Positions 23,862-32,909 are shown, counted from the first letter of the stretch. The stretch: 64,000 bases of DNA from Pantoea sp. Mb-10 (GCF_021272205.1 NZ_JAJSDX010000006.1:62001-126000); one strand, 5' to 3'. Notes: generated by a model from the sequence alone, not told the origin. Program-made: numbers and translations.

Positions 23862-25061
23862 ATGACAGACGTAAACGCCATTTTAGCCCGGGAAATTTGT
23901 GAAAGAAGTGAACGCTTAGAAGCCCATCTCATTGCGCTGCGACGTGACATTCACGCCCATCCTGAACTGGGATTTGACACGGTACGCACCGCCGAATTGG
24001 TTAATCAGGAATTGCTGCGTCTGGGGCTGACGCCCAAAACCGGCGTCGGCCGCACCGGAGTGGTAGTGGATATTGTGGGGGCGCAGCCCGGCAAAACGCT
24101 GCTGCTGCGTGCGGACATGGATGCGTTGCCGATCCACGAACAAACCGGCTTACCGTTTAGCAGTCAGTACCCTGGTAAAATGCATGCCTGCGGCCATGAT
24201 ATTCATACCGCAACGCTGTTAGGCGTGGCCGCCATTCTGCCGCATTACCGGGCGCGTTTGCACGGCACGGTGCGACTGATTTTTCAGCCGGCGGAAGAAA
24301 CCGCAGAAAGCGGTGCCCAAGCCATGATTGCTGATGGTGCGGCGGACGGGATTGATTATGCCATCACGCTGCATAATAAGCCGGAGCTGGCGGCCGGGGA
24401 GGTCGCGTTAACCCGCGGAGCCAGCACGGCGTCCAGCGACGAATTTGACATCGTTATTCACGGCAAATCGACGCACGCCGCGCGTCCGCACATGGGCACC
24501 GATCCCATTATCGCCGCGGCAACCCTCATCAGCCAGTTGCAGACCATTGTATCCCGCGAGCTTGATCCCGCGAACTCAGCGGTATTAACCATTGGTCACA
24601 TTCACGGGGGCACCACGCATAACATTATTTCTGATAGCTGCTTGATACAGGGCACGGTGCGCGCCAAATCCCCCGAAACGCGTGCGGCGATAGAAGCGGC
24701 CTTCCGGCGTATCTGCGCAGGCGTGGCGCTGGCGTCGAACACGCGCATTGAGATCCAGTACCAGCACGGCGTCCCGCCGCTGATGAATGATGACAACCTG
24801 GTCAGCGCCCTTGAGATTATTCTTTCTCATCAGTTTGGTAAATCCATCGTCGCCCAACCCAGCCTCAGCTTTGGCGCAGAGGATTTTTCGCTGTTCACCG
24901 AACGGGCACCAGGGTGTCAGATCCATATCGGGTCAGGCGCGCCTGGACGCGACGACCATCTCCATAACTCGGACTATCAGCCCGATGAACGCAGCCTGCA
25001 CGCAGGCACGCAGGCGCTAGCTCGCCTTGCTATCGATCTCCTTTCACCTAAATCACACTGA
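23862..25061 (+). CDS. M20 family amidohydrolase (hippurate/N-acyl-amino acid type)
   Basis: The 399-residue protein is an M20D metallopeptidase: LRRDIHAHPELGF, LLRADMDALP, the metal motif MHACGHD (C110, H112), the catalytic QPAEE (E145/E146), a dimerisation domain starting at about 190 (EFDIVIHGKSTHAARPH) and a late SFGAEDFS. The family cleaves N-acyl amino acids, hippurate or indole conjugates in the cytoplasm. It lies just before a polar amino acid ABC importer (next gene starts 7 bases after the stop), so imported conjugated amino acids are the likely substrate. No signal peptide is seen. Confidence 0.92.
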   Translation: MTDVNAILAREICERSERLEAHLIALRRDIHAHPELGFDTVRTAELVNQELLRLGLTPKTGVGRTGVVVDIVGAQPGKTLLLRADMDALPIHEQTGLPFSSQYPGKMHACGHDIHTATLLGVAAILPHYRARLHGTVRLIFQPAEETAESGAQAMIADGAADGIDYAITLHNKPELAAGEVALTRGASTASSDEFDIVIHGKSTHAARPHMGTDPIIAAATLISQLQTIVSRELDPANSAVLTIGHIHGGTTHNIISDSCLIQGTVRAKSPETRAAIEAAFRRICAGVALASNTRIEIQYQHGVPPLMNDDNLVSALEIILSHQFGKSIVAQPSLSFGAEDFSLFTERAPGCQIHIGSGAPGRDDHLHNSDYQPDERSLHAGTQALARLAIDLLSPKSH

Positions 25062-25068
25062 GGTTTCT

Positions 25069-25911
25069 ATGATGCGTAAAGGACTGTTTACCCTGTCTGC
25101 GGGCATGCTGCTACTGGCGTCAGCGCTGGTGCAGGCGAAGGATTTTGGCACCTTGAAATTTGCGACGGAAGCCGCGTATCCGCCGTTTAACCAATCGACA
25201 CCGAGCGGCAAGATTGTGGGCTATGAACCGGATATGGTGGCGGAGCTGGCGAAGCGCGCGGGCTTTAAATACGAGATTGTGGCGCAGAAGTGGTCGGGCA
25301 TGATTCCCGGTCTGGTGGATGGCAAATACGATGCGGTGATCGATGCCGTAACGGTCACGCCAAAACGGCAGGAAGTGGTGGATTTTACCCATCAATACAC
25401 GGTTTCTGTTTCCGGTTTCGTCACCATGAAGGGCAGTGCGGTGGATACGCTGCCGGGCAACGGCGAAGTGGTAAAAGCCGATGATGCCGCCGGTATGACG
25501 AAGGCGATCGATGCGCTTAAAGAGAAGTTTAAAGGTAAAACCATCGCAGTCCAGGTGGCCACTATCCAGGCGGATTTTCTCAACAAATATCTGGCTGATG
25601 TCGCCACTATCCGCACCTACCAGTCGGGTCCTGAAACGTTTGCTGACCTGTTAAACGGGCGCGTAGATGCGGTAATGGCATCACGCACCAATCTGAATGC
25701 CTACGTTAAAAAACATCTCGATAGCGTTAACAGCACCGGCTACGGTTTTGTCGGTGGCGTGCTGGGCCAAGGGTCGGCGATTGCGATCCGAAAAAATAAC
25801 CCTGAACTCAAAGCCGCGCTGGACAGTGCGCTGGTTTCCATGATCAAAGATGGCACGCTTAAACAGCTGTCACAAAAATGGTTCGGCGAAAACGTCGCGC
25901 CAGCGGAGTGA
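25069..25911 (+). CDS. Polar amino acid ABC transporter, substrate-binding protein
   Basis: The 280-residue protein has a cleavable signal peptide (MMRKGLFTLSAGMLLLASALVQA) and a family 3 periplasmic-binding fold: LKFATEAAYPPFNQ at the start of the mature protein, GYEPDMVAELAKRAG, WSGMIPGLVDGKYDAVID, VTPKRQEVVDFT, and a late GTLKQLSQKWFG. It binds an amino acid or amino acid derivative outside the inner membrane and hands it to the two permeases that follow. GAGG precedes the ATG at 25069; the frame is open upstream into the M20 gene, but the signal peptide fixes this start. It is the second gene of a five-gene operon. Confidence 0.92.
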   Translation: MMRKGLFTLSAGMLLLASALVQAKDFGTLKFATEAAYPPFNQSTPSGKIVGYEPDMVAELAKRAGFKYEIVAQKWSGMIPGLVDGKYDAVIDAVTVTPKRQEVVDFTHQYTVSVSGFVTMKGSAVDTLPGNGEVVKADDAAGMTKAIDALKEKFKGKTIAVQVATIQADFLNKYLADVATIRTYQSGPETFADLLNGRVDAVMASRTNLNAYVKKHLDSVNSTGYGFVGGVLGQGSAIAIRKNNPELKAALDSALVSMIKDGTLKQLSQKWFGENVAPAE

Positions 25912-25923
25912 TGCTGAACGCCT

Positions 25924-26643
25924 ATGACTATCGACTGGCAACTCTTAGGCTTGGGTGATGAAGGGTGGGGCGGCGTGCTGATGGACGCCGCCGCAGTCAC
26001 GGTGTCCGTTTCGCTTTGTGCCTGGCTGTTGGGCGCGGTGCTGGGCAGCGTCCTGTGTTGGATGCAAGTCAGCGGCGCGCGCTGGCAGCAGCGCCTCGCC
26101 CACGGCTATATCACGCTGTTTCGCGGCGTTCCTGAGCTGCTGGTGATCTATCTTTTTTACTTTGGCGGTCGTCAGGTTGTGTCGTTCGTGGGCGAAAAGC
26201 TGGGCCTGGCGGGCCCGTTTGACGTCAACGGTTTCGTTGCGGGTGCGATTGCTATCGGGTTGATCTCTGGCGCTTACCAAAGCGGCGTGTTTCGCGGGGC
26301 GTTTTATGCCATTCCGCGAGGCACACTCGAAGCTGCCACGGTGACCGGCATGGGCCGCCTGATGCTGTTCCGCCGCATCATCGTGCCGCAGGCGCTGCGC
26401 ACCGCGCTGCCGGGCATGGGCAACCAGTGGCAATCAGTGATTAAAGAGTCGGCGCTGGTGTCGGTGACGGGATTGGTTGAGACCATGAATCAGATCTCAA
26501 CGGCGTCCAACTCCACGCAGATGCCCTTTTTCTTTTACAGCGTGGGCGCAGTGATCTACCTGATTATCACCACCTGCTCCGATTGGGTTTTCCGCTACGT
26601 GGAAAAAATCGCCATGCGCGGTCAGCCGCGCGCGCGTTGGTAA
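25924..26643 (+). CDS. Polar amino acid ABC transporter, permease 1 (HisQ type)
   Basis: The 239-residue membrane protein is of the HisQ/ArtQ type: an N-terminal VTVSVSLCAWLLGAVLG helix, ITLFRGVPELLVIYLFYF, and the EAA loop GTLEAATVTGMGRLMLFRRIIVPQALRTALPG that contacts the ATPase. It forms the channel with the second permease. It begins 12 bases after the binding-protein stop and is followed 12 bases later by the second permease. Confidence 0.92.
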   Translation: MTIDWQLLGLGDEGWGGVLMDAAAVTVSVSLCAWLLGAVLGSVLCWMQVSGARWQQRLAHGYITLFRGVPELLVIYLFYFGGRQVVSFVGEKLGLAGPFDVNGFVAGAIAIGLISGAYQSGVFRGAFYAIPRGTLEAATVTGMGRLMLFRRIIVPQALRTALPGMGNQWQSVIKESALVSVTGLVETMNQISTASNSTQMPFFFYSVGAVIYLIITTCSDWVFRYVEKIAMRGQPRARW

Positions 26644-26655
26644 AGGGCCGCGACC

Positions 26656-27342
26656 ATGGATTTTACATTTTTACAGCACACCTTCGCTGCGCTATGGCGA
26701 GGATTACCGCTCACGCTCAACCTGGCCATCCTGTCGCTGATGGGCGGCGCGCTGTTAGCGCTGTTGCTCAATCTGCTGCGTCAACACCGCGTGGGCAGTT
26801 ATGTCACCCGTTTCTATGTTTGGCTGTTTCGCGGCACGCCGCTGCTGATCCAGATTTTCATGATTTATTACGGCCTCGGTAGTTTGCCGGCAGTGCGCGA
26901 GAGCCTGCTCTGGCCACTGCTGCGCGATCCTTATTGGTGTGGGTTGATTGCGCTCATCTTGAACGATGCCGCGTACACCGCAGAGATTTTACGCGGCGGG
27001 CTGAATGCTGTTAGCCCGCAATCTGTTGAAGCGGCGCGGGTGTGTGGCATGTCGCGGCTCACCACGCTGCGCCGTATTACCCTGCCGCTCGCCGTACGTC
27101 AGGCGCTGCCTGCCTACAGTAATGAGATTATCTCCATGCTGAAATCCACCTCGCTGGTCAGCACCATTAGCCTGATGGAGATGACCGGCATTGCCGATTC
27201 GATTGTTTCCGAAACCTTCCGCGCGCTGGAGGTTTTTCTCAGCGCTGCCGCAATCTACCTGCTGTTAACGGTTTTGGTTAGCTACGGTATGGCGCGGCTT
27301 GAGCGCTATTTATCGCCTTATCACGCTGGAGCGCGACCATGA
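26656..27342 (+). CDS. Polar amino acid ABC transporter, permease 2 (HisM type)
   Basis: The 228-residue membrane protein is of the HisM type: GLPLTLNLAILSLMGGALLAL, WLFRGTPLLIQIFMIYYG, and the EAA loop VEAARVCGMSRLTTLRRITLPLAVRQALPAY. It pairs with permease 1 to form the importer channel. Its stop overlaps the start of the ATPase gene by 4 bases, so the two are coupled. Confidence 0.92.
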   Translation: MDFTFLQHTFAALWRGLPLTLNLAILSLMGGALLALLLNLLRQHRVGSYVTRFYVWLFRGTPLLIQIFMIYYGLGSLPAVRESLLWPLLRDPYWCGLIALILNDAAYTAEILRGGLNAVSPQSVEAARVCGMSRLTTLRRITLPLAVRQALPAYSNEIISMLKSTSLVSTISLMEMTGIADSIVSETFRALEVFLSAAAIYLLLTVLVSYGMARLERYLSPYHAGARP

Positions 27343-28115
27343 TCACTCCCACGATTACCCTGCGTAATCTGCAAAAAAGTTACAGCGGGCAGGCCGTGCT
27401 CCATGACATCAGCCTTACCGCGCAAGATGGGGATGTTATCTCTTTGATCGGAGCCAGTGGTTCAGGTAAAAGCACGCTGCTGCGCTGCATTCCGTTTCTG
27501 GAGGTGCCGCAGGGTGGTGAGATCACCGTTGGCGATCACACCGTGACCCTGAACAATGCGCAAGGCAAACTGAGTCGTGAGCAGCAGCGGGCGATTAAAC
27601 GGATGCGCATGCAGCTGGGCTTTGTGTTCCAGGGATTCAATTTGTGGCCGCATAAAACGGTGATGCAAAACATCATCGAAGCGCCGATACACGTGCAAAA
27701 GCGCAGCAAACACGCGGCACTGGAAGAAGCGGAAGCGCTGCTGCATAAAGTCGGATTGTACGATAAGCGCAACGCCTGGCCCGCGCAGCTGTCGGGGGGG
27801 CAACAGCAGCGCGTGGCGATTGCCCGCGCGCTGGCTCAGCAGCCAAAGGCGATTCTGTTTGATGAACCGACGTCGGCACTCGATCCTGAACTGGTGGGGG
27901 AAGTGCTGCGGGTGATTCGTGCGCTGGCAGAAGAGGGGCGGACCATGATCATCGTGACGCATGAGATGGGCTTCGCCCGTGAAGTCGCCAACAAGGCGAT
28001 TTTCCTTCATCAGGGGCGGATCGAAGAAGCAGGGGCTCCTGAACAACTTTTCAGCGAGCCGGTTTCACCGCGCTGCCGTGCTTTTGTGCGCAGCCACCTT
28101 GAGCGAAACCGTTAA
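27339..28115 (+). CDS. Polar amino acid ABC transporter, ATP-binding protein
   Basis: The 258-residue ATPase has Walker A GASGSGKST, a Q-loop in FQGFNLWPH, the signature LSGGQQQRVAIARAL, Walker B ILFDEPTSALDPE and the switch His in VTHEMGFA. It is the HisP/GlnQ/OccP type, which drives amino acid and opine import. It is the last gene of the operon that starts with the M20 amidohydrolase. A hairpin with a T-run follows. Confidence 0.94.
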   Translation: MITPTITLRNLQKSYSGQAVLHDISLTAQDGDVISLIGASGSGKSTLLRCIPFLEVPQGGEITVGDHTVTLNNAQGKLSREQQRAIKRMRMQLGFVFQGFNLWPHKTVMQNIIEAPIHVQKRSKHAALEEAEALLHKVGLYDKRNAWPAQLSGGQQQRVAIARALAQQPKAILFDEPTSALDPELVGEVLRVIRALAEEGRTMIIVTHEMGFAREVANKAIFLHQGRIEEAGAPEQLFSEPVSPRCRAFVRSHLERNR

Positions 28116-28424
28116 CCAGATTAGTGCTAATAGTTTTCCCACCTGAATTATGGAAAGATCGCCCTCCTTCATCGGTAGGGCGAATTTTTTTGCGCAGCAT
28201 CGGACGTCGCCGCCGTTAATTTGCCAATCAAGTAGGACATCGCACGGCAGCCCACACGCGCATCGTCTTCATCGCCTGCATGAGAAAAGGGGGGTTGCCT
28301 CCGGGCCTGTGCGCTGCCCGTTCCGGGGCAGGCCGAAGCGAAAGAGTGAGAGAGCATCAGCCTCGGCTGATAACGCGCACAACAGAGGCGCTAATAAATG
28401 ATTTTCCCGTGGCGGAGTAATGGA
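28116..28424. other. Intergenic region after the amino acid ABC operon
   Basis: This 309-base gap contains the terminator at 28159-28191. The open frame at 28150-28401 runs through the terminator hairpin and has no ribosome-binding site. Nothing else is recognised. Confidence 0.5.
28159..28191 (+). terminator. Rho-independent terminator of the amino acid ABC operon
   Basis: TCGCCCT (28159-28165) and AGGGCGA (28177-28183) form a 7-bp stem followed by ATTTTTTT, 44 bases after the ATPase stop. Confidence 0.85.
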
Positions 28425-28811
28425 ATGAACGCAAAAGTATGGTTGGTAGATGAGGATGTATCTTTACGTGAGTCGCTCGGCTTTCTGCTGAAAGCGCTGG
28501 ATTACGACGTTGCAGATTTTGCCGATTTAGCGGCGTTTGATGCGGCGACGACCGTGCAGCCGCCGCTGCGTGGCTGTTTATTGGTTAATTTGAGCGTGCC
28601 AGGCATGGGCTGGCTCACAGAGCAGGAGAACCGTCATCCCCTGCTGTCTGTGATTATTATGACCGGTCAGAATACCCTTGAAGCGTGCCGTCGCGCGCTG
28701 GGTGAGCGTGCGTTTGCGTTTTACACCAAACCGCTGGAGATCGCTCTGCTACTGCAAAGCGTACAGCAGGCGACCCAGCAAAGCCTTCAGCGTGTGACGC
28801 AGGATCGATAA
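28425..28811 (+). CDS. Stand-alone receiver-domain protein with Asn in place of the phospho-acceptor Asp
   Basis: The 128-residue protein is a single receiver domain, closest in pattern to the FixJ/TtrR group: VWLVDEDVSLRESLGFLLKALDYDV keeps the acidic pair (D9-E10-D11), SVIIMTG the switch Thr (T80) and YTKPLE the Lys (K102). The acceptor site, DLRMPxM in FixJ, reads NLSVPGM here, with N55 where Asp is expected. There is no output domain after residue 128 and no histidine kinase nearby. It probably works by protein contact without phosphorylation, or is a remnant of a FixJ-like regulator. GGAG precedes the ATG. Confidence 0.75.
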   Translation: MNAKVWLVDEDVSLRESLGFLLKALDYDVADFADLAAFDAATTVQPPLRGCLLVNLSVPGMGWLTEQENRHPLLSVIIMTGQNTLEACRRALGERAFAFYTKPLEIALLLQSVQQATQQSLQRVTQDR

Positions 28812-28818
28812 GGGGCAA

Positions 28819-29379
28819 TCAGGCAAGCAGCCGCTGCGCCCAAGTGCCGACTTCATCGCCACTGCCGATGTCAGGCTGTACTAAACCATTAATCATAAAC
28901 GTGGGCGAAACATGAATGCCATTCTGACGCGCATATTTGCAGTGCCATTTGATGTCGTTCTGCAGCGCAGCGTGTTCAAAGGCCGCACGTGCGTCGACGC
29001 CACTGTACTCCCGTAAACGCGTCAGGATCTGATTCGGTGTCGCGTCCATGTTGGGCCCATGGCTATGATCGGTAAACTCAAATTCTTCGCGATGATCGGC
29101 CACCGCCTGCATCACTTTTTTTGCGGCGGCTTTTCCTTCGGGCAGCGTAGACGCGGCCAGAATATAGCGCACAATCACCCCGGAATAGAGATGCCAGGGC
29201 TGCGACTGCAAACGGATTTTCAGCGTCATCTTCTCTTCCCCCACCTGTTTCAGCAGCGCGTCCAGCTTGTTGAAGGCGCGCACGGAAAACGGGCAGGTCG
29301 GCTCAAGAAAAACTTCAAATATCGCCTCACCCTTGCCCCAAATCAACGGATCGGCCCGTAGCGTATGGCGTTCACTCAT
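28819..29379 (-). CDS. Thioredoxin-fold protein of the DsbA/FrnE-like group with CPFS motif
   Basis: The 186-residue protein has a thioredoxin fold: FEVFLEPTCPFSVRAFNKL with the active-site motif CPFS (C29, S32), a helical insertion, and the cis-Pro loop VSPTFMING. It has no signal peptide, so it is cytoplasmic. With only one cysteine in the motif it cannot act as an ordinary dithiol oxidoreductase; a monothiol or glutathione-linked role is possible. It is convergent with the receiver gene, with a 7-base gap. Confidence 0.8.
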   Translation of the reverse strand: MSERHTLRADPLIWGKGEAIFEVFLEPTCPFSVRAFNKLDALLKQVGEEKMTLKIRLQSQPWHLYSGVIVRYILAASTLPEGKAAAKKVMQAVADHREEFEFTDHSHGPNMDATPNQILTRLREYSGVDARAAFEHAALQNDIKWHCKYARQNGIHVSPTFMINGLVQPDIGSGDEVGTWAQRLLA

Positions 29380-29627
29380 TCTTATGCCCTCGTGTCAGTG
29401 AAAGAGAGTGTAACTGTGGCAAAGCCTTGGATGCAGCTCCAGTCGCGTTTCGCTTTTTTTTGTTACTAATCCATTCGCTTAGCACACCCAATGGGCTGTG
29501 CTACGCGCAAAACTCGCCGCGCTTGCTGGGTGCACAGAAAATAAACAGCTATAGTTAGGCTGTTTTGCTAATGCGCCGCGACAGCCGCGCAGGATGTCAA
29601 AAGGCTAAACGTCATGAGGTGAAGAGT

Positions 29628-29897
29628 GTGCTTACGGATGTTTCCCTGAAAATCATCCAGCAGTTAATCAAACAGACCATTGCTGGCCGGGCTGACGACC
29701 ACCAGATGCTGGATGTCATCTCCCTGATGCACCGGCTTGAGGACATGGCCGAAAACGAATCTGATGAAGCCTTGCTGCTTTGCTACTGGCAGGCCAGCAA
29801 AGTGCTGATGCGCCTACCGCCCAAAGTGTCGGTCACAGAATTGCTCGCGGCGGCCCGTGACGCGGACCGCGAGGCGTCGCTTCGCGGTCCGCTTTAA
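29628..29897 (+). CDS. Small hypothetical protein
   Basis: I do not recognise this 89-residue, largely helical, acidic protein (core KIIQQLIKQTIAGRADDHQM and LMHRLEDMAENESDE). The start is taken as the GTG at 29628 because GAGGTG lies 9 bases before it; an ATG at 29565 is in frame but has no ribosome-binding site. The last codons form a hairpin (29862-29892) so the gene carries its own terminator. It lies alone upstream of the Ahr-like reductase. No membrane segment or cysteine pair is present. Confidence 0.6.
   Translation: MLTDVSLKIIQQLIKQTIAGRADDHQMLDVISLMHRLEDMAENESDEALLLCYWQASKVLMRLPPKVSVTELLAAARDADREASLRGPL
29862..29895 (+). terminator. Hairpin overlapping the 3' end of the small hypothetical gene
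   Basis: GCGGACCGCGA (29862-29872) and TCGCGGTCCGC (29882-29892) are perfect 11-bp arms followed by TTT. The stem lies within the last codons of the gene, so coding sequence and terminator are shared. Confidence 0.6.
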
Positions 29898-30004
29898 CCC
29901 TGAATGCTTTTCCTTTCCTTACAGGCTAATCGACTGATAATTCGGCATTATCCTGGAATATGCTCTGCTACACTCCTGAGCTCAAACGCTGAAAGAGGAC
30001 TGTC

Positions 30005-31021
30005 ATGAAAATCAAAAGTTATGCTGCGCTTAAAGCCGGTGAAGCGCTGGTGCCTTACGAGTATGAGGCCGGTGAACTGGCCGCTGAAGAAGTGCAGGTT
30101 GAAGTTGATTACTGTGGCGTATGCCATTCTGATCTCTCGATGATCGATAACGAATGGGGCATCTCCGCATTCCCCGTCATCGCCGGCCATGAAGTGATTG
30201 GTCGTATCAGCGCATTGGGCACGGCTGCACAGGACAAAGGCCTGAAAGTGGGTCAGCGCGTGGGTATCGGCTGGACCGCAAAAAGTTGCCAGCACTGTAA
30301 CGCTTGTATCAACGGCGAACAGGTGAACTGCGAAAACGGGTCTGTGCCGACCATCATGAACAAAGGCGGCTTCGCCAGCCATTTACGTGCCGACTGGCAG
30401 TGGGTGATCCCGCTTCCGGAATCCATCGATATCACAACGGCAGGGCCGCTGCTGTGCGGCGGGATCACCGTATTCAAACCACTGCTGATGCACAACATCA
30501 CCGCCACCAGCCGCGTCGGCGTGATTGGCATCGGCGGACTGGGCCATATGGCGATTAAGTTGCTGCATGCTATGGGTGCAGACGTGACGGCTTTCAGCTC
30601 CAATGCCAGCAAAACCGAATCCATTAAAGCCATGGGCGCGGACCGCGTGGTGAACAGCCGCGATCCTCAGGCGTTGAAGGCGCTGGCAGGCCAGTTTGAC
30701 TTGATTATCAGCACCGTTGCCGTTGACCTCGACTGGCAGCCCTATTTCCAGGCGCTGGCGCCGCACGGAAAATTCCATACCGTGGGTGCAGTGATGAAGC
30801 CGTTCCAGGTGCCGGCGTTTACCCTGATTATGGGCGATCGCGCGGTCACCGGCTCTTCAACGGGTTCACCGGGTCAGCTGCGCTCACTGATGAAGCTGGC
30901 GTCGCGCGCGGATATCGCGCCGACGGTTGAAGAGTTCCCAATGTCGAAAATCAACGACGCGCTGGAACACGTGCGCGCCGGTAAAGCCAACTATCGCGTG
31001 GTGCTGAAAGCCGATTTCTAA
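30005..31021 (+). CDS. ahr: NADPH-dependent aldehyde reductase Ahr (YjgB)
   Basis: The 338-residue zinc-dependent dehydrogenase matches E. coli Ahr closely ([77 protein letters not shown], and the identical C-terminus VLKADF). Ahr reduces a broad set of aldehydes to alcohols with NADPH in the cytoplasm. Zinc ligands are in CGVCHSD and GHE, with structural cysteines in [20 protein letters not shown] precedes the ATG. It is one of three medium-chain alcohol dehydrogenases in the window. Confidence 0.94.
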   Translation: MKIKSYAALKAGEALVPYEYEAGELAAEEVQVEVDYCGVCHSDLSMIDNEWGISAFPVIAGHEVIGRISALGTAAQDKGLKVGQRVGIGWTAKSCQHCNACINGEQVNCENGSVPTIMNKGGFASHLRADWQWVIPLPESIDITTAGPLLCGGITVFKPLLMHNITATSRVGVIGIGGLGHMAIKLLHAMGADVTAFSSNASKTESIKAMGADRVVNSRDPQALKALAGQFDLIISTVAVDLDWQPYFQALAPHGKFHTVGAVMKPFQVPAFTLIMGDRAVTGSSTGSPGQLRSLMKLASRADIAPTVEEFPMSKINDALEHVRAGKANYRVVLKADF

Positions 31022-31043
31022 GGCACAGCGCAAGCGAAGAAAA

Positions 31044-31071
31044 AGGCGGTGCGCATCGCTGCGCACCGCCT
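31044..31071. terminator. Hairpin shared by ahr and the PepSY gene
   Basis: AGGCGGTGCGC (31044-31054) and GCGCACCGCCT (31061-31071) form a perfect 11-bp stem. A-runs to the left become a T-run on the minus strand, so it is strongest for the PepSY gene that ends at 31074. Confidence 0.75.
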
Positions 31072-31073
31072 CA

Positions 31074-32876
31074 TCAGCCCTGAGAATCGTCTTTCTCACC
31101 GAGGAAGAAATACCACAGTGGAATCGATAACAACGCGGTAAACACCGTGGTGTAAAGCGCGATCATAAAGCCCTGCGTGATGTACATGGTTAATGACCAT
31201 TGGTCAAAGGGAATGCCGTACTGATCGATCACGCCACCAATAATGGCATTGCCCATGACGGTTCCAACAACCAATGCCAGAATACCCACGCCGCGCAAAT
31301 AGTAGCGCATCTCTTTACGCTTCACGGCAAACCGGGCGCGAATGATGCCCAGCGGCGATTGCTGTGCCGCCAGCAGTTCGGCTTCGCTCATTGCGGGACG
31401 CTGCTGTCGACGCCAGCGCAGCATGTCTATCAGTAGAAACGCCAGCAAACTGACACCCATCACGGGCAGCGCGTAGCCTAACGTCATCGCCACCATCACG
31501 CTCACGCCTTGTACATAGTGCGGCAGCGCCAGCCAGCTTGCGGTCAGCGTGTGCGTCGGACTGGCGTCAGGCTGTTGAGGCCGCCTTATCCACCACATGC
31601 GGTAGCCCAGCACAATCATGCTGCACAGCCCTAAGCCAAACGCCGCGAGCAGCAGCTGATTAGGCAGCCCAAAGAGCACGCCCATGTGCGCGTCAACGCC
31701 CCAGCGCGTGAGCTTCGCCACCAGCGGGAAGTCAGCAAAGCGTACCCGATCGACGATGTCAAAGTTATGCGGGTTGACCGATACCGCATCGACATGCGTT
31801 GGCCAGCTGCGATCAATTTCACTTACTGTCCAGGCGTAATCGGCCCGTTTCGGCTGGCGCAGCTCAAGTTTACTGGCGCTGAGGCCTGCGTGGCGTGCAG
31901 CGTGCAGCACGCTATCCCAATCGCCATCCGGCGCGTTTTTCGGCGGCGGTGGGGGAGTCGCGGCGGCAGTGCCCATATCAGCCATCGACATGCCTGCCAT
32001 TGCCATCTCTGGCATGCTGTGGTGGTCGGCATGGGGATCCGCCGGCGCGGACGAGGCATCGCCATTAAGCGCGGCGTTGACCTGCGGCGTCATCCAGTTC
32101 AGCGCGCTACGCATTTTATCAATATTGGCGCCTGCCCACTGCGACCAGGTCAGGCCAGTCGCGGAGAAAAAGACCAGACCCACCAGCAGCGTTAAGCCAA
32201 GCGTGGTATGCCAGTGTCGGCTTAACGCAAAGCCGCTGCGCGGCGTTTTGCGCTGACGCTTGGGACGCGTTCCCCACCACAGGAGCAGACCGCCAAGCGC
32301 GGCAACCCACAGCCACGACGCCGCCAGCTCACTGTAGTTACGGCCTACGTCGCCCAGCAGCAGATTGCTGTGTAGCAAGTCCAGCGTGGTGCGCAGCGGT
32401 AGCACACCGCTGGTGCCATACACCGGCATGTCTCCCTGTATTTTCAATGTGTAAGGATTGACAAACACTGCTCGCGATTGCGATGCGCCAAGCGTCGCGT
32501 CGCTGAACTGGACGCGCGTGGTATCCGTTTCACCCGGCGCGGGGCGCACGGCATAGATGCGCTGTTGTTCACCCGCATAGACACGGGCGGCATGGATCTG
32601 CGCCGACAGCGGCTGGGATTGCCCCTGTGGCGTAACGGTTAAGGCCTCGGCGTAGACCAGGTTCTCCAACTGCGGCGTGAGCACATACAGCGTGCCGGTG
32701 AGCGCCGCGACAAAGATGAAGGGGGCCACAAACAGACCGATATAAAAATGCAGACGACGTAATAAATTCAGTACCGCGCCGCGCGGTACAGCAGCATTAT
32801 CAGCAGGCAAAGCTGTCTTCCTTCCGGTAAAAGCATCATCAAGCACAACGCCGCGCCGCGGCGCGAAAACACGCAT
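31074..32876 (-). CDS. PepSY-associated membrane protein with Met/His-rich loop
   Basis: The 600-residue inner membrane protein has the PepSY_TM architecture: an N-terminal helix (LHFYIGLFVAPFIFVAALTGTLYVL), a long periplasmic part with PepSY-like regions, and several C-terminal helices. The periplasmic part has a Met/His-rich segment (PHADHHSMPEMAMAGMSM then ADMG) expected to bind copper. Relatives accompany TonB receptors or copper proteins and may reduce or handle metals. The next gene upstream is a Met/His-rich DUF2946 protein, 33 bases away in the same operon. The start is taken at the ATG 32876; a GTG two codons earlier is possible. Confidence 0.82.
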   Translation of the reverse strand: MRVFAPRRGVVLDDAFTGRKTALPADNAAVPRGAVLNLLRRLHFYIGLFVAPFIFVAALTGTLYVLTPQLENLVYAEALTVTPQGQSQPLSAQIHAARVYAGEQQRIYAVRPAPGETDTTRVQFSDATLGASQSRAVFVNPYTLKIQGDMPVYGTSGVLPLRTTLDLLHSNLLLGDVGRNYSELAASWLWVAALGGLLLWWGTRPKRQRKTPRSGFALSRHWHTTLGLTLLVGLVFFSATGLTWSQWAGANIDKMRSALNWMTPQVNAALNGDASSAPADPHADHHSMPEMAMAGMSMADMGTAAATPPPPPKNAPDGDWDSVLHAARHAGLSASKLELRQPKRADYAWTVSEIDRSWPTHVDAVSVNPHNFDIVDRVRFADFPLVAKLTRWGVDAHMGVLFGLPNQLLLAAFGLGLCSMIVLGYRMWWIRRPQQPDASPTHTLTASWLALPHYVQGVSVMVAMTLGYALPVMGVSLLAFLLIDMLRWRRQQRPAMSEAELLAAQQSPLGIIRARFAVKRKEMRYYLRGVGILALVVGTVMGNAIIGGVIDQYGIPFDQWSLTMYITQGFMIALYTTVFTALLSIPLWYFFLGEKDDSQG

Positions 32877-32909
32877 CGGCACGTCCCGTTGTGTCCTATA
32901 TTCGAAGGG

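Noticed and set aside
28150..28401. Open frame of 83 codons after the amino acid ABC operon
   Set aside because: It spans the terminator hairpin, lacks a ribosome-binding site and has no recognisable pattern.
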